DNA of 64,000 nucleotides, taken from positions 1,984,001 to 2,048,000 of the forward strand of contig NZ_CP109150.1 in the NCBI RefSeq assembly GCF_035920365.1. The letters run 5' to 3'. The position numbers were made by a program, and so were the translations under genes. Under the pieces are notes generated by a model, which saw nothing but the letters and a program-made list of their open reading frames with translations, was not told where the DNA came from and made no database searches. Of this stretch, positions 44,367 through 55,140 are shown piece by piece (within the stretch, counting starts at the first letter, position 1; every line of letters begins with the position of its first letter). Origin of the DNA: Micromonospora sp. NBC_01740. GTDB lineage: Bacteria > Actinomycetota > Actinomycetes > Mycobacteriales > Micromonosporaceae.

Positions 44367-44945
44367 GTGAGGCTCTTCGTCGCGCTCTACCCGCCGCCCG
44401 AGGCGGTCGCGCACCTCGGCGCGCAGGTCGCCCGCCTGCGGATCGGCGCGGCGGCCGCCGCCGGGACCAACGTCCGGCTCGCCGACCCGGCCAACGCGCA
44501 CGTCACCCTCGCCTTCCTCGGCGACGTCGAGGCGGACCGGCTGGTCGCCGTGGAGAGCGCGCTCGGGCTCGCCGCCGAGTGGTCCCGCGACGGCCGCCAG
44601 GCCGCGCCCCGGCTCCGGCTGGCCGGCGGCGGGCGGTTCGGGCGGGGCCGGTTCACCGTGCTCTGGGTCGACCTGCGGGGCGAGGTGGAGCCGGTGCTGG
44701 TGCTGGCCCGGCTGATCCGCTCCCGGCTGCGGCACGCCCGCCTGCCGCACGACGAGAAGCCGTTCCGCCCGCACCTGACCGTCGCGCGCCCCGGCGACCG
44801 GGTGCCCCCGGCCGACGTGGCCGCCGACGTCGCCACCCTCGACGACTACGAGGGCCCGGAGTGGCCGGCCGGCGAGATGGTCCTCGTGCGCAGCCACCCC
44901 GGCCCCCGCCCCACCTACGACCGCCTGGCCGCCTGGCCCCTCTGA
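44367..44945 (+). CDS. thpR: RNA 2',3'-cyclic phosphodiesterase
   Basis: The 192-residue 2H-phosphoesterase starts MRLFVALYPPPEAVAHL and has the two HxT/S-x motifs: HVTLAFLGD (H45) and PFRPHLTVAR (His near residue 136). It opens 2',3'-cyclic phosphates on RNA and can ligate tRNA halves in vitro. It is cytoplasmic. The start is GTG 44367. It is probably co-transcribed with the membrane-anchored gene upstream. Confidence 0.92.
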   Translation: MRLFVALYPPPEAVAHLGAQVARLRIGAAAAAGTNVRLADPANAHVTLAFLGDVEADRLVAVESALGLAAEWSRDGRQAAPRLRLAGGGRFGRGRFTVLWVDLRGEVEPVLVLARLIRSRLRHARLPHDEKPFRPHLTVARPGDRVPPADVAADVATLDDYEGPEWPAGEMVLVRSHPGPRPTYDRLAAWPL

Positions 44946-44955
44946 CGCTCCCCGG

Positions 44956-45942
44956 TCACCAGGCCCAGGCCTCGGGGCCGGGGCCGCCGTTGCCGACGGG
45001 CGGGAAGAGCTCGTCCAGGCGGGTGAGGGTGTCCTCGTCGAGGTCGACGGTCAGGGCGCCCAGGGAACGGTCGAGCTGGTCGGTGGTGCGCGGTCCGATG
45101 ATCGGGGCGGTCACCCCGGGACGGGACAGCAGCCAGCCGAGGGCCACGTCCGCCGGGTCGTGACCGAGGTCGCCGCAGAGTTTCTCGTACGCCTCGATGG
45201 TCGGCCGGTGCTCGGCGAGCGCGTCGGCGGAGCGGCCGCTGGCGCCCCGCGCGGCCCCGCCCTCGGCCATCTTCCGCAGCACTCCGGCGAGCAGCCCGCC
45301 GTGCAGCGGCGACCACGGGATGACGCCCAGCCCGTGGTGCTGCGCGGCGGGCACCACCTCCAGCTCGACGTACCGGGTCATGAGGTTGTAGATGCACTGC
45401 TCCGAGACCAGGCCGAGGAAGTGGCGCTTACCCGCCGCCTCCTGCGCCACGGAGATGTGCCAGCCGGCGAAGTTGGACGATCCGACGTAGAGGACCTTGC
45501 CCTGGGCGACCAGGGTCTCCATGGCCTGCCAGATCTCCTCCCACGGCGTGCTCCGCGAGACGTGGTGCATCTGGTAGAGGTCGATGGTGTCGGTCTGGAG
45601 GCGGCGCAGCGAGTCCTCGCAGGCCCGGACGATGTGCCGGGCGGAGAGGCCCTGCTGGTTGGGCCACTCGCCCATCTTGCCGTAGACCTTGGTGGCCAGC
45701 ACGACCTTCTCCCGCCGGCCGCCGCCCTGGGCGAACCAGCGCCCGATGATCTGCTCGGTGATCCCCTCGCCGGTCTGCCAGCCGTAGACGTCGGCGGTGT
45801 CGAAGAAGTTGATGCCGTGGTCGAGGGCCCGGTCCATGATCGCGAAGCTGTCCGGCTCGGTGGTCTGCGGCCCGAAGTTCATCGTGCCGAGGCAGAGGCG
45901 GCTGACCGACAGGCCCGTACGGCCGAGGTTCGTGTACTCCAT
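44956..45942 (-). CDS. Aldo/keto reductase
   Basis: The 328-residue TIM-barrel starts MEYTNLGRTGLSVSRLCLGTMNFG and has the catalytic Asp/Tyr segment FFDTADVYGWQTGEG and Lys in VLATKVYGKMG. The NADPH-binding GARTTDQL-type loop appears as IIGPRTTDQLDRSL. The family reduces aldehydes and ketones with NADPH. It is cytoplasmic with an unknown substrate. ATG 45942 is well fixed by the conserved start. Confidence 0.93.
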   Translation of the reverse strand: MEYTNLGRTGLSVSRLCLGTMNFGPQTTEPDSFAIMDRALDHGINFFDTADVYGWQTGEGITEQIIGRWFAQGGGRREKVVLATKVYGKMGEWPNQQGLSARHIVRACEDSLRRLQTDTIDLYQMHHVSRSTPWEEIWQAMETLVAQGKVLYVGSSNFAGWHISVAQEAAGKRHFLGLVSEQCIYNLMTRYVELEVVPAAQHHGLGVIPWSPLHGGLLAGVLRKMAEGGAARGASGRSADALAEHRPTIEAYEKLCGDLGHDPADVALGWLLSRPGVTAPIIGPRTTDQLDRSLGALTVDLDEDTLTRLDELFPPVGNGGPGPEAWAW

Positions 45943-46019
45943 GAGGCCACCCTGCCACGGCGGCAGTTGGAGCGCCTCGCGTTGACTCCGGCGACCGGGT
46001 GGTCGCCGGAGTCAGGCGG

Positions 46020-47102
46020 TCACGAGGACTCGCGGGCCGCCGGGCCGCTGCCGAAGAGCACGTCGTCCCAGCTCGGCAGGCGCTTGCGCGGCTTACCGCT
46101 GGCGTCGGTCGACTCGCCCGACGCTGCCGCCGGCGCGCCCGTGCGACGGGGCCGGAGCACCGCCAGCGACGGCACGGCCGGCACCTCCTTGGGCGCGTCC
46201 GAGTCGTCGTCGAAGGCGGAACCCTGGCCACCGCCGAGCAGTGCCGCCGCCCCGCCACCGACCGGCCGCTGGCGCGGCGCGTCCTGCCCGGCAAGGGCGG
46301 CCGGGGTGCGGGGTTCGAGCCCACGACCCGAGGTCGAGCCGAGCGGACGGTCGAGCGAGGCGAGCAGGGCGTCCCGCCCGGCCCGGATCGGGTCGCGGCC
46401 GGGACGGCTGTGCTCCGCCGCCGCCGGCAGACCGTGCCCGCCCCGGCTCGGCTCGCCGCGCGACGGGCCGGGCAGCGCGTGGCCGCCCCGCTCCGGTGCC
46501 GGCTCCTGGCCGAGGATCGGGGTGGGCCGCTCGGCGCAGAGGTATTGCGCCATGTCGTCGTGCGGGGTGACCGACTGCCGGGTCTTGTCGAGATCCCAGA
46601 TCGCCTGCGCGGTCGCCTTGCCCGAGGGCCAGGTCGCCACGATCCGCCAGGTGCCGTCGTCGCGGCGCCACGCGTCCCAGGAGATCTTCTCGGTGTCGAT
46701 CCCGTGCTGGGCGAGCCGGCCGTTGACCACCTCGGCGAGCGGGGTGGGCTTCTCCGCGCCCTTCAGCCGGGTGCGGCGGGCGTGCTGGGCGAGCATGGCC
46801 CGCTCCTGGAGCACCGGGCCGGCGTAGCGCAGCACGCGGTCGACCGGCACGCCGGCGATCCGGGCGACGTCCTCGGCGGACTCGCCGGAACGGATCTTGG
46901 CCTGGATGTCCCGTGGGGAGAGTGAGGGCACCGGGTCGGCGGTCGCCGTCGGGGCCACCGCGAGCGGCGGGGCGCCGGGCTCGGCGTGCAACGCGCCGGC
47001 GATCCGCTCGTCGATGGGCAGGGCGAGCAGTCGCCCGACCTCGTCGGCGAGCACCAGGGCCTGGCCGTCCTCGGAGAGGGCGACGAAGCGTACTGGGCGC
47101 AT
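46020..47102 (-). CDS. sepH: Septation protein SepH
   Basis: The 360-residue protein has the DUF3071 N-terminal domain: MRPVRFVALSEDGQALVLAD and the helix-turn-helix segment SPRDIQAKIRSGESAEDVAR, then AWRRDDGTWRIVATWPSGKA. A long low-complexity, Pro/Gly/Arg-rich C-terminus follows (about 195-360), as in Streptomyces SepH. SepH promotes FtsZ assembly into sporulation and vegetative septa. It marks an actinobacterial cell-division background. ATG 47102 begins the domain. Confidence 0.9.
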   Translation of the reverse strand: MRPVRFVALSEDGQALVLADEVGRLLALPIDERIAGALHAEPGAPPLAVAPTATADPVPSLSPRDIQAKIRSGESAEDVARIAGVPVDRVLRYAGPVLQERAMLAQHARRTRLKGAEKPTPLAEVVNGRLAQHGIDTEKISWDAWRRDDGTWRIVATWPSGKATAQAIWDLDKTRQSVTPHDDMAQYLCAERPTPILGQEPAPERGGHALPGPSRGEPSRGGHGLPAAAEHSRPGRDPIRAGRDALLASLDRPLGSTSGRGLEPRTPAALAGQDAPRQRPVGGGAAALLGGGQGSAFDDDSDAPKEVPAVPSLAVLRPRRTGAPAAASGESTDASGKPRKRLPSWDDVLFGSGPAARESS

Positions 47103-47238
47103 GGCGTAGCCTCCGTCCCGCTTCGCTGGCCGTCACGCCACGAGCCGGCCACCCGGGCGTCCTCGCACCACCGTACGCGCATCTGTCCGCAGGTGGGGGA
47201 TGCGACACCCGCATGTCGCGACTGAGCTGCGACGATGA

Positions 47239-47283
47239 TCACGGTCGGTGGCCGCCGACGCGTCCGACGGCCACCGACCGTGA
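47239..47283. terminator. Hairpin after serC
   Basis: A perfect 16-base-pair stem (47239-47254 with 47268-47283) and a 13-base loop lie 7 bases past the serC stop on the minus strand. It is a strong terminator for serC. Confidence 0.75.
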
Positions 47284-47289
47284 CGGCGA

Positions 47290-48534
<1,245 letters not shown>

Positions 48535-48656
48535 TCACTGCCGGCCCTCATCCTCCCACCCGCGCCGGCCCCGCCGGCCGCTGATCCCACCAGCGACGTT
48601 GAGGCGTCCACCACAATCCGTGCCAGTGCGCCGCACCCGACCGCACCCGGAGGCAA

Positions 48657-48702
48657 GGAAGGGCCCCCTCCTGTACGCCAGGCGTTGGGAGGGGGCCCTT
48701 CC
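48657..48702. terminator. Hairpin after the citrate synthase gene
   Basis: GGAAGGGCCCCCTCC (48657-48671) pairs perfectly with 48688-48702, forming a 15-base-pair stem with a 16-base loop, just past the citrate synthase stop on the minus strand. The rest of the 292-base gap to serC shows no gene. Confidence 0.75.
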
Positions 48703-48709
48703 TCACATC

Positions 48710-49816
48710 TCAGACGCCGTGCGGGATGGCGTCCCAGCCCTCGACGTCGCTCGGCTTGCGGGTGCCCGGGCCGACGTAGCGGGCCGACGGGCGGACCAGC
48801 CGCTGGAGCTTCTTCTGCTCCAGGATGTGCGCGCTCCAGCCGCCCATCCGGGCGCAGGTGAACATGGAGGTGAACATGTGCGCCGGCACCTCGGCGAAGT
48901 CCAGCACCACGGCCGACCAGAACTCGACGTTGGTGGCGAGCACCCGGTCCGGCCGGCGGGCCTGGAGCTCGGCCAGGGCGGCCTTCTCCAGCGCCTCGGC
49001 GATCTCGAAGCGCGGCGCGCCCAGCTCCTTGGCGGTGCGGCGGAGCACTCGGGCGCGCGGGTCCTCGGCCCGGTATACGCGGTGGCCGAAGCCCATCAGC
49101 CGCTCGCCCCGGTCGAGGACGCCCTTGACGTAGCCCTCGGCGTCGCCGCTGCGCTCGACCGCCTCCAGCATGCTGAGCACGCGGGACGGGGCGCCGCCGT
49201 GCAGCGGGCCGGAGAGGGCGCCGATGCCGGAGGAGATGCAGGCCGCGGCGTCCGCGCCGGTGGAGGCGACGATCCGGGCGGTGAAGGTGGAGGCGTTCAG
49301 GCCGTGCTCGGCGGCCGAGATGAAGTAGGCGTCGACCGCCTTGACGTGCCGCGGGTCCGGCTCGCCCCGCCAGCGCTTCATGAAGCGCTCGACGATGGTG
49401 GACGCCTTGTCGATCTCCTTCTGCGGCACGGCCGGCAGGCCCAGGCCGCGCGCCGACTGGGCGACGAAGGAGAGCGCCGTGACCGACACCCGGGCGAGGT
49501 CCTCGCGGGCCTGCTCTTCGGAGATGTCGAGCAGCTGGTTGAGACCCCAGTACGGGGCCAGCATCGCGACCGCGGACTGCACGTCCACCCGGATGTCACC
49601 GGAGTGCACCGGCACCGGGAACGGCTCCGCCGGCGGCAGCCCCGGGCCGAACCGCCCGTCGACCAGCAGCGCCCACACGTTGCCGAAGGAGACCTGGCCG
49701 ATCAGATCCTCGATGTCGACGCCGCGATAGCGCAGCGCGCCGCCCTCGCGGTCGGGTTCGGCGATCTCGGTCTCGAAGGCTACGACGCCCTCGAGCCCGG
49801 GTTTGAAATCGGCCAT
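48710..49816 (-). CDS. Citrate synthase
   Basis: The 368-residue protein has the family start GLEGVVAFETEIAEPD, ALRYRGVDIEDLIGQVSFG, the catalytic histidines in LSGPLHGGA and MGFGHRVYR, and a C-terminal CARMGGWSAHILEQ segment. It condenses oxaloacetate and acetyl-CoA to citrate (TCA cycle). The Gram-positive short form, without an N-terminal extension, fits CitA/CitZ-type (or methylcitrate) synthases. ATG 49816 follows an AGGAGAGCGAC site. It is divergent from pdxH. Confidence 0.93.
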   Translation of the reverse strand: MADFKPGLEGVVAFETEIAEPDREGGALRYRGVDIEDLIGQVSFGNVWALLVDGRFGPGLPPAEPFPVPVHSGDIRVDVQSAVAMLAPYWGLNQLLDISEEQAREDLARVSVTALSFVAQSARGLGLPAVPQKEIDKASTIVERFMKRWRGEPDPRHVKAVDAYFISAAEHGLNASTFTARIVASTGADAAACISSGIGALSGPLHGGAPSRVLSMLEAVERSGDAEGYVKGVLDRGERLMGFGHRVYRAEDPRARVLRRTAKELGAPRFEIAEALEKAALAELQARRPDRVLATNVEFWSAVVLDFAEVPAHMFTSMFTCARMGGWSAHILEQKKLQRLVRPSARYVGPGTRKPSDVEGWDAIPHGV

Positions 49817-50071
49817 GTCGCTCTCCTGGATCTGCTCGGTGCGCCCGCCCGGGGCTCCGGTCCCGGCCCAGCCGGGCGAGCGCCTTAGGCGACCCTCAGG
49901 GATGTGTTCGTGACATCTTGCCTGCTGGGTAACCGGATTCGCGACCCACTGCGACTGTGCCGCACACGACATCCCCGGTCCGGGCGGCCCGGACCGCGTC
50001 GGTGACACTGTGCAGTGCGGGCTGGCCAGCGCCGCAGGCGGTGGGCCGGGTCGACGACGAGGAGGGGGAAC

Positions 50072-50731
50072 GTGACGGGGGACACAGTCCGGCCGGCGGG
50101 TATGCGTAACGAGTACGCCCGGGAGCTGGGCCTTTCCGAGACGGATCTGGCCGCCGACTGGCACGGCCAGTTCGCCCGCTGGTTCGCCGACGCGGTCGCC
50201 GCCGGACTGCCCGAACCGAACGCGATGGTGGTCGGCACCGCCGACGCCGCGGGCCGCCCGAGCGCGCGCACCGTGCTGCTGAAGGGGTACGACCCCGAGG
50301 GCTTCGTCTTCTTCACCAACTACGGGTCCCGCAAGGGCGCCGAGGCGGCCGTCAACCCGCACGTGAGCCTCGTCTTCCCCTGGTTCCCGCTGCACCGGCA
50401 GGTGGTGGTGGCCGGCCGGGTCGAGCGGGTCGACCGGGCGGAGACGGAGGCGTACTTCGCCAGCCGGCCGCGCGGCTCCCAGCTCGGGGCCTGGGCCAGC
50501 ACCCAGTCCCGGGTGATCCCCGGGCGGACCGTGCTGGACGAGGCGTACCGGGCGGCGGCGGAGCGGTTCGCCGAGGTCGAGCCGATCCCCGCCCCGCCGT
50601 ACTGGGGCGGCCTGCGGGTGCGGCCGGAGTCGGTGGAGTTCTGGCAGGGCCGGGTCAGCCGGCTGCACGACCGGCTGCGGTTCCGGCTCACCGGGCCCGG
50701 GGAGTGGACCGTCGAGCGGCTGGCGCCGTGA
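50072..50731 (+). CDS. pdxH: Pyridoxamine 5'-phosphate oxidase
   Basis: The 219-residue FMN enzyme has [59 protein letters not shown] and the C-terminal [15 protein letters not shown] motif that binds FMN and PLP. It oxidises PNP and PMP to pyridoxal 5'-phosphate. GTG 50072 follows GAGGAGGGGG. The stop overlaps the start of the following MFS gene in a GTGA quartet. Confidence 0.93.
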   Translation: MTGDTVRPAGMRNEYARELGLSETDLAADWHGQFARWFADAVAAGLPEPNAMVVGTADAAGRPSARTVLLKGYDPEGFVFFTNYGSRKGAEAAVNPHVSLVFPWFPLHRQVVVAGRVERVDRAETEAYFASRPRGSQLGAWASTQSRVIPGRTVLDEAYRAAAERFAEVEPIPAPPYWGGLRVRPESVEFWQGRVSRLHDRLRFRLTGPGEWTVERLAP

Positions 50732-52029
50732 CCCAGCTCAAGGACGCGCGGCCGACCGGGCTGCGCCGGTTCGCGATCGACGTGCGCCCGCTGGCCGTGC
50801 CGGCGTACCGGCGGATGTGGCTCGGCAACGGCATCGCGATGTTCGGCATCCAGCTCACCGCCGTCGCCGTGCCGGTGGAGATGTACGCGCTGACCGGTAG
50901 CTCGCTCTGGGTCGGCCTGATCGGGATCGCGGCGTTCGTACCGCTGCTGGTCTTCGGGCTCTGGGGCGGCGCGGTGGCCGACGCGCACGACCGGCGCAAG
51001 GTGCTGCTGGCGACGGCGGCGGTGCTCTGGGCCGCCACGCTCGGCCTGGCGGTGCAGGCGGTGCTCGGGATCGGCAGCCCGCTGCTGCTGCTCGTCCTGG
51101 TGGCGGTGCAGTCGATCGCCTTCGCGATCAGCTCGCCCACCCGCAACGCGATCCTGCCCCGGCTGGTGCCGGCGGAGCTGGTGCCGGCGGCGACCACGCT
51201 GAACTTCACCACCTACACGGCCGCCTCGGTGGTCGGCCCGCTGGCCGCCGGCCTGATCTTCGCCTGGTGGGGCACCGACCTCGGCCTGCCGATCGCCTAC
51301 GCGGCCGACGCGGTGCTCTACGCGGTCGCCGTCTGGGCGACGGTGAAGCTGCCGGCCATGCCGCCGGAGCCGGACCCGGACGCGTCCGCCGCCCCACGGC
51401 GGGCCGGGCTGGCCAGCATCGTCGACGGCCTGCGCTACCTGGCCACCACCCCGGTGCTGATGCTCTCCTTCGTCATCGACCTGATCGCCATGGTGCTGGC
51501 CATGCCCCGGGCGCTCTTCCCCGAGATCGCCGAGTCCCGGTTCGGCGGCGGCGCGGCCGTCGGCTGGCTCTACAGCGCGATCGCGGCGGGCGCGATGCTC
51601 GGCGGGCTGACCTCCGGGTGGATCGGGCGGCTGCGCCGGCAGGGGCTGGTGCTGGTGCTGGCGGTGGTCGGCTGGGGGCTGGCGATCGCGGCGGCCGGCC
51701 TCGCCGGCCAGCTCTGGCTGATGGTGCTGCTGCTCGCGGTGGCCGGGGCGGCCGACCTGGTCAGCGCCGTGCTGCGGCAGTCGATGCTGCTGGTCTACGC
51801 GCCGGACCGGATGCGCGGGCGGCTGATGGGCGTCAACACGGTGGTCATCGCCGGCGGCCCGCGCCTGGGCGACCTGCGGGCCGGTGCGGTGGCGGCCGGT
51901 TTCGGCGGCGGCGTCGCCTGGGTCGGCGGCGGGCTGCTCTCGGCGGCCCTCGCGGTGCTGCTCGCGGTGGCTTTCCCGGTGCTGCTGCGCTACCGGGCGG
52001 CGGACCCCTCCGGCGGTGACAAGGCGTGA
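50728..52029 (+). CDS. MFS exporter (DHA3-like)
   Basis: The 433-residue protein has about 12 hydrophobic helices, starting [21 protein letters not shown], with the loop [19 protein letters not shown] (motif A). It fits DHA3-type exporters. Its GTG start overlaps the pdxH stop (GTGA at 50728-50731), so it is co-translated with PdxH. A link to vitamin B6 export is a possibility only from position. A Gly/Ala-rich C-terminus follows the last helices. Confidence 0.88.
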   Translation: MTQLKDARPTGLRRFAIDVRPLAVPAYRRMWLGNGIAMFGIQLTAVAVPVEMYALTGSSLWVGLIGIAAFVPLLVFGLWGGAVADAHDRRKVLLATAAVLWAATLGLAVQAVLGIGSPLLLLVLVAVQSIAFAISSPTRNAILPRLVPAELVPAATTLNFTTYTAASVVGPLAAGLIFAWWGTDLGLPIAYAADAVLYAVAVWATVKLPAMPPEPDPDASAAPRRAGLASIVDGLRYLATTPVLMLSFVIDLIAMVLAMPRALFPEIAESRFGGGAAVGWLYSAIAAGAMLGGLTSGWIGRLRRQGLVLVLAVVGWGLAIAAAGLAGQLWLMVLLLAVAGAADLVSAVLRQSMLLVYAPDRMRGRLMGVNTVVIAGGPRLGDLRAGAVAAGFGGGVAWVGGGLLSAALAVLLAVAFPVLLRYRAADPSGGDKA

Positions 52030-52082
52030 CGGGGCGGGTCGGGGCGAGCGACGGCGGGGCGGGAACCGTTAGGGTCGCCCGC

Positions 52083-53012
52083 ATGGACACCCCCGACCAG
52101 CGTCCGCCCTCGGGCGCGCAGTGGACCATTTCCGCCGCCGGCCACGAGGCCGTCATCGTGGAGGTGGGCGGTGGGGTCCGGACATACCGGCACGACGGGA
52201 CCGACCACCTCGACGGGTACGCCGCCGACGAGATCTGTCCCGGCTGCGCGGGACAGGTGCTGGCCCCCTGGCCGAACCGGATCCGCGACGGGCGCTACAC
52301 CTTCGGTGAGCGGTCGTTGCAGCTCACCCTCAGCGAGCCGGACCGGGGCGTGGCCATCCACGGGCTGGTCAACTGGGTGCCGTGGCGGCTGGTGGAGCAG
52401 TCGTCCGACGCGGTGACCGTCGGCTACGACCTGCCGCCGCAGCCGGGCTACCCGTGGCCGCTGCGGCTGCGTACCCGCTGGAGCGTCGGCCCGGACGGGT
52501 TGCGCGCGGAGCACGAGGCGACGAACCTCGGTGCCGAGCCCGCGCCGTTCGGCTTCGCGGTGCACCCGTACCTGCGGGTGCCCGGGGTGGCGGTGGACGA
52601 CCTGTCGATGCGGCTGCCGGCCCGGACGCGGTTGCAGGTGGACGGGCGGCTGCTGCCGATCGGGGGCACCCCGGTCGCCGGCACCGAGTACGACTGGACC
52701 AGCCCCCGCCGGATCGGCGGCGCCCGGCTCGACCTCTGCTTCGGCGACGTGATCCGCGACGACGACGGCGGTTCGGTGGTCAGCCTGGCGGCCCCGGACG
52801 GCACGGCCGGCGTACGGATCTGGGCGGACCGGGAGTTCGGCTGGTGGCAGGTGTTCACCGGCGACGCCCTGCCCGGCGAGCGGCGGCGCCGTTCCGTGGC
52901 GGTGGAGCCGATGACCTGCCCGCCGGACGCGTTCCGTTCGGGCCGGGACGTGATCACCCTGAAGCCGGGCGCGACCTGGCGGGGTGCCTGGGGCGTACGG
53001 CCCGGGGCCTGA
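52083..53012 (+). CDS. Aldose 1-epimerase family protein
   Basis: The 309-residue beta-sandwich protein has the start QWTISAAGHEAVIVEVGGGVRTY and CAGQVLAPWPNRIRDGRY with the catalytic His in RGVAIHGLVN. A second His/Glu region occurs in FGFAVHPYL and VAVEPMTCPPDAF. It interconverts alpha and beta anomers of sugars and is cytoplasmic. ATG 52083 is 53 bases after the MFS stop. The nitroreductase gene starts 12 bases downstream, so they are probably co-transcribed. Confidence 0.92.
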   Translation: MDTPDQRPPSGAQWTISAAGHEAVIVEVGGGVRTYRHDGTDHLDGYAADEICPGCAGQVLAPWPNRIRDGRYTFGERSLQLTLSEPDRGVAIHGLVNWVPWRLVEQSSDAVTVGYDLPPQPGYPWPLRLRTRWSVGPDGLRAEHEATNLGAEPAPFGFAVHPYLRVPGVAVDDLSMRLPARTRLQVDGRLLPIGGTPVAGTEYDWTSPRRIGGARLDLCFGDVIRDDDGGSVVSLAAPDGTAGVRIWADREFGWWQVFTGDALPGERRRRSVAVEPMTCPPDAFRSGRDVITLKPGATWRGAWGVRPGA

Positions 53013-53024
53013 GGCGGGGAGCGC

Positions 53025-53627
53025 ATGGAGTTCGGCGAGGTGGTCCGGCGACGCCGGATGGTGCGCAACTACGACCCGGACCGGCCCGTCCCGCCCGACG
53101 TGGTGGAGCGGCTGCTCGACCACGCGGTCCGCGCGCCGTCGGCCGGCTTCGCCCAGGGCTGGGGCTTCCTGGTGCTGGAGGCGCCGGAGGACCGGGAGCG
53201 GTTCTGGGCGGCGACCACGCCGGGCGGCGGCGGCCGGGAGCGGTGGCTGGCGGGGATGCGCCGGGCCCCGCTGATCGTCGTCCCGCACGCGAACCGGTCG
53301 GCCTACCTGGAGCGCTACGCGGAACCGGACAAGGGCTGGGCGGACCGCTCGACCGAGCGCTGGCCGGTGCCCTACTGGTACGTGGACACCGGCTTCGCCG
53401 CCCTGCTGATGCTGCTGACCGCCGTGGACGAGGGGCTGGGGGCGTGCTTCTTCGGCATCCCCGCGCAGCGCCTCGACGCCTACCGGGAGGCGTTCGGGGT
53501 GCCGGGGGAGTACGAGCCCGTCGGTGCCGTCACGGTGGGTTATCGTGCGGCTGACCACCGGTCACCGTCGCTGCGCCGGGGGCGTCGCCCGGTGGACGAG
53601 GTGGTCCGGCGGGGGCGCTGGAGCTGA
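53025..53627 (+). CDS. Nitroreductase-family FMN protein
   Basis: The 200-residue protein starts MEFGEVVRRRRMVRNYDPDRPVP and contains AVRAPSAGFAQGWGFLVLEA, the FMN-binding stretch, and DTGFAALLMLLTAVDEGLG. Nitroreductases reduce nitro compounds, quinones or flavins with NAD(P)H. The C-terminal RRGRW is short of the usual FMN contacts, so its exact reaction is open. It lies 12 bases from the epimerase gene. ATG 53025 is the family start. Confidence 0.9.
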   Translation: MEFGEVVRRRRMVRNYDPDRPVPPDVVERLLDHAVRAPSAGFAQGWGFLVLEAPEDRERFWAATTPGGGGRERWLAGMRRAPLIVVPHANRSAYLERYAEPDKGWADRSTERWPVPYWYVDTGFAALLMLLTAVDEGLGACFFGIPAQRLDAYREAFGVPGEYEPVGAVTVGYRAADHRSPSLRRGRRPVDEVVRRGRWS

Positions 53628-53828
53628 CCGGCGCCGGACAGGCCGTCGGGTGTTTCCTCCGGTGGCGATCCGGATGGCGGGTGGCGAAACTGACATCGGG
53701 GAGCAGAACGCGGTGTGGTGCAGCCCGCTACGCTGGCACGGTCATCGGCGCCGCGGGTCGCGGTGCCGCGCCGCGACCCGACCCGGTGTCGTGGGTCGGC
53801 CCGGCCAGGGGGAGGGGAGCGTGCCGTC

Positions 53829-54134
53829 GTGATCTTCAGAGCGGTCCGGGACGGGCGTCCCTACCCGGAGCACAACCTGACGCTCAAGCAGTGGGCGGAG
53901 ATCCCGCCGAGGCCACTGCGCCTGGACCAGTTGATCACCACCAAGCGTGAGCTGGCGCTGGACAAGCTCCTCGCCGAGGACTCCACCTTCTACGGCGACC
54001 TCTTCCCGCACGTCGTGCAGTGGAACGGCGGGCTCTACCTGGAGGACGGGCTGCACCGCGCCCTGCGGGCGGCGCTCCAGCAGCGCAACCAGATCCACGC
54101 CCGGGTGCTCGTCCTCTCCGGCCCGATCGAGTGA
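53829..54134 (+). CDS. Small conserved actinobacterial protein
   Basis: The 101-residue soluble protein reads MIFRAVRDGRPYPEHNLTLK, then DQLITTKRELALDKLLAEDST and LFPHVVQWNGGLYLEDGLHR. The last part resembles the small beta-hairpin folds of ParB/VapB-like antitoxin families, and I have seen such proteins annotated as VapB-like, but I cannot confirm that. It is strongly conserved in actinobacteria. No toxin gene is adjacent. The GTG start 53829 is chosen from the family N-terminus. Confidence 0.65.
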   Translation: MIFRAVRDGRPYPEHNLTLKQWAEIPPRPLRLDQLITTKRELALDKLLAEDSTFYGDLFPHVVQWNGGLYLEDGLHRALRAALQQRNQIHARVLVLSGPIE

Positions 54135-54287
54135 GCGCGGCCCGCCGGCCGTCCGACCCGTACTGACCTGCGATTTCGCGGATTCGACGCGGCGGTTTCG
54201 TCTGCCGGCGCCCTTCGACGAGCGGCTGTCGCACCGGAGCCGTACCGTCATCTCCAGACGACGTGTCTGACGAGGACGGTGAGGGCC

Positions 54288-55055
54288 ATGGCCCGCGACG
54301 GTGACATCAACGAGCCCACGAGGGAGTTCCCCGGTTATCCGACCGGCGAGGCGCTCAAGGAGCGGTCGGCTGTCACAACCGAACCGGATCCGGGTGCGCC
54401 ACCACCACCGGCGGGCGGGCCCGCGCGCGGCCTGCTCTGGGTGCTCGGCGCGGCGGCGCTGGCGGTGGTGGTGCTGCTCGGTGTGCAGGCCACCGGCCTG
54501 CTGCCGGACTTCCGCAACCCGTTCGCCAAGGAACAGACCGACCGCAGCCAGCCGCCGCTGCTCAAGTCGATCCAGGATCTCAGCCGCTACGTCGCGGCCG
54601 AGGGCAACTTCCAGGTGGTCGTCGATCTCCAGAACGACCGGCGCAACGTGCCCGACTGGCTGCTCAGCCAGCGCACCCTCTTCGTCGGGGCGGGCAGCGT
54701 GGAGGCGTACGTCGACTTCGCCAAGATCTCCGAGGGTGCGGTGGTCGAGTCGGCCGACGGCAAGTCGGTGGAGATCAGGCTGCCGGCGCCGCAGCTCGGC
54801 AAGACCAACCTCGACCTGGAGAAGAGCTACGTCTTCGCCGAGGAGCGCGGGCTGCTCAACCGGGTCGGCGAGCTGGTCAAGGGCGACCCCAACCGCCAGC
54901 AGCAGGTCTACCAGCTCGCCGAGGAGCGGATCACCACCGCCGCCCGCGACAGCGGCCTGACCCAGCGGGCCGAGGAGAACACCCGCAAGATGCTGGAGGG
55001 GCTGCTGCGCTCCCTCGGCTACGAGAAGGTGACGGTCACCTACACCGCCCCGTGA
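54288..55055 (+). CDS. DUF4230-containing membrane protein
   Basis: The 255-residue protein has a short cytoplasmic N-terminus, one membrane helix (about 51-72, GLLWVLGAAALAVVVLLGVQA), and an extracytoplasmic DUF4230 domain (LLKSIQDLSRYVAAEGNFQ, VEIRLPAPQLGKTNLDLEKS, LTQRAEENTRKMLEGLLRSLG). The domain has no known function. ATG 54288 is preferred; an in-frame GTG lies 9 bases upstream. It is convergent with a PspC gene across two hairpins. Confidence 0.82.
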   Translation: MARDGDINEPTREFPGYPTGEALKERSAVTTEPDPGAPPPPAGGPARGLLWVLGAAALAVVVLLGVQATGLLPDFRNPFAKEQTDRSQPPLLKSIQDLSRYVAAEGNFQVVVDLQNDRRNVPDWLLSQRTLFVGAGSVEAYVDFAKISEGAVVESADGKSVEIRLPAPQLGKTNLDLEKSYVFAEERGLLNRVGELVKGDPNRQQQVYQLAEERITTAARDSGLTQRAEENTRKMLEGLLRSLGYEKVTVTYTAP

Positions 55056-55075
55056 CGGTGGGCCCACGACGCGAC

Positions 55076-55106
55076 GGCGCCCGCCCCGGTCGACGGGACG
55101 GGCGCC
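55076..55106 (+). terminator. Hairpin after the DUF4230 gene
   Basis: GGCGCCCG (55076-55083) pairs with CGGGCGCC (55099-55106), and inner C/G runs extend the stem with one bulge. It lies 20 bases past the DUF4230 stop. Confidence 0.6.
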
Positions 55107-55115
55107 TCGTGCTCA

Positions 55116-55134
55116 CCCCCGCCTCGGGCGGGGG
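55116..55134 (-). terminator. Hairpin after the PspC gene
   Basis: An 8-base-pair stem (55116-55123 with 55127-55134) with a 3-base loop lies 6 bases past the PspC stop on the minus strand. Together with the neighbouring hairpin it isolates the convergent genes. Confidence 0.5.
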
Positions 55135-55140
55135 CGGGGC

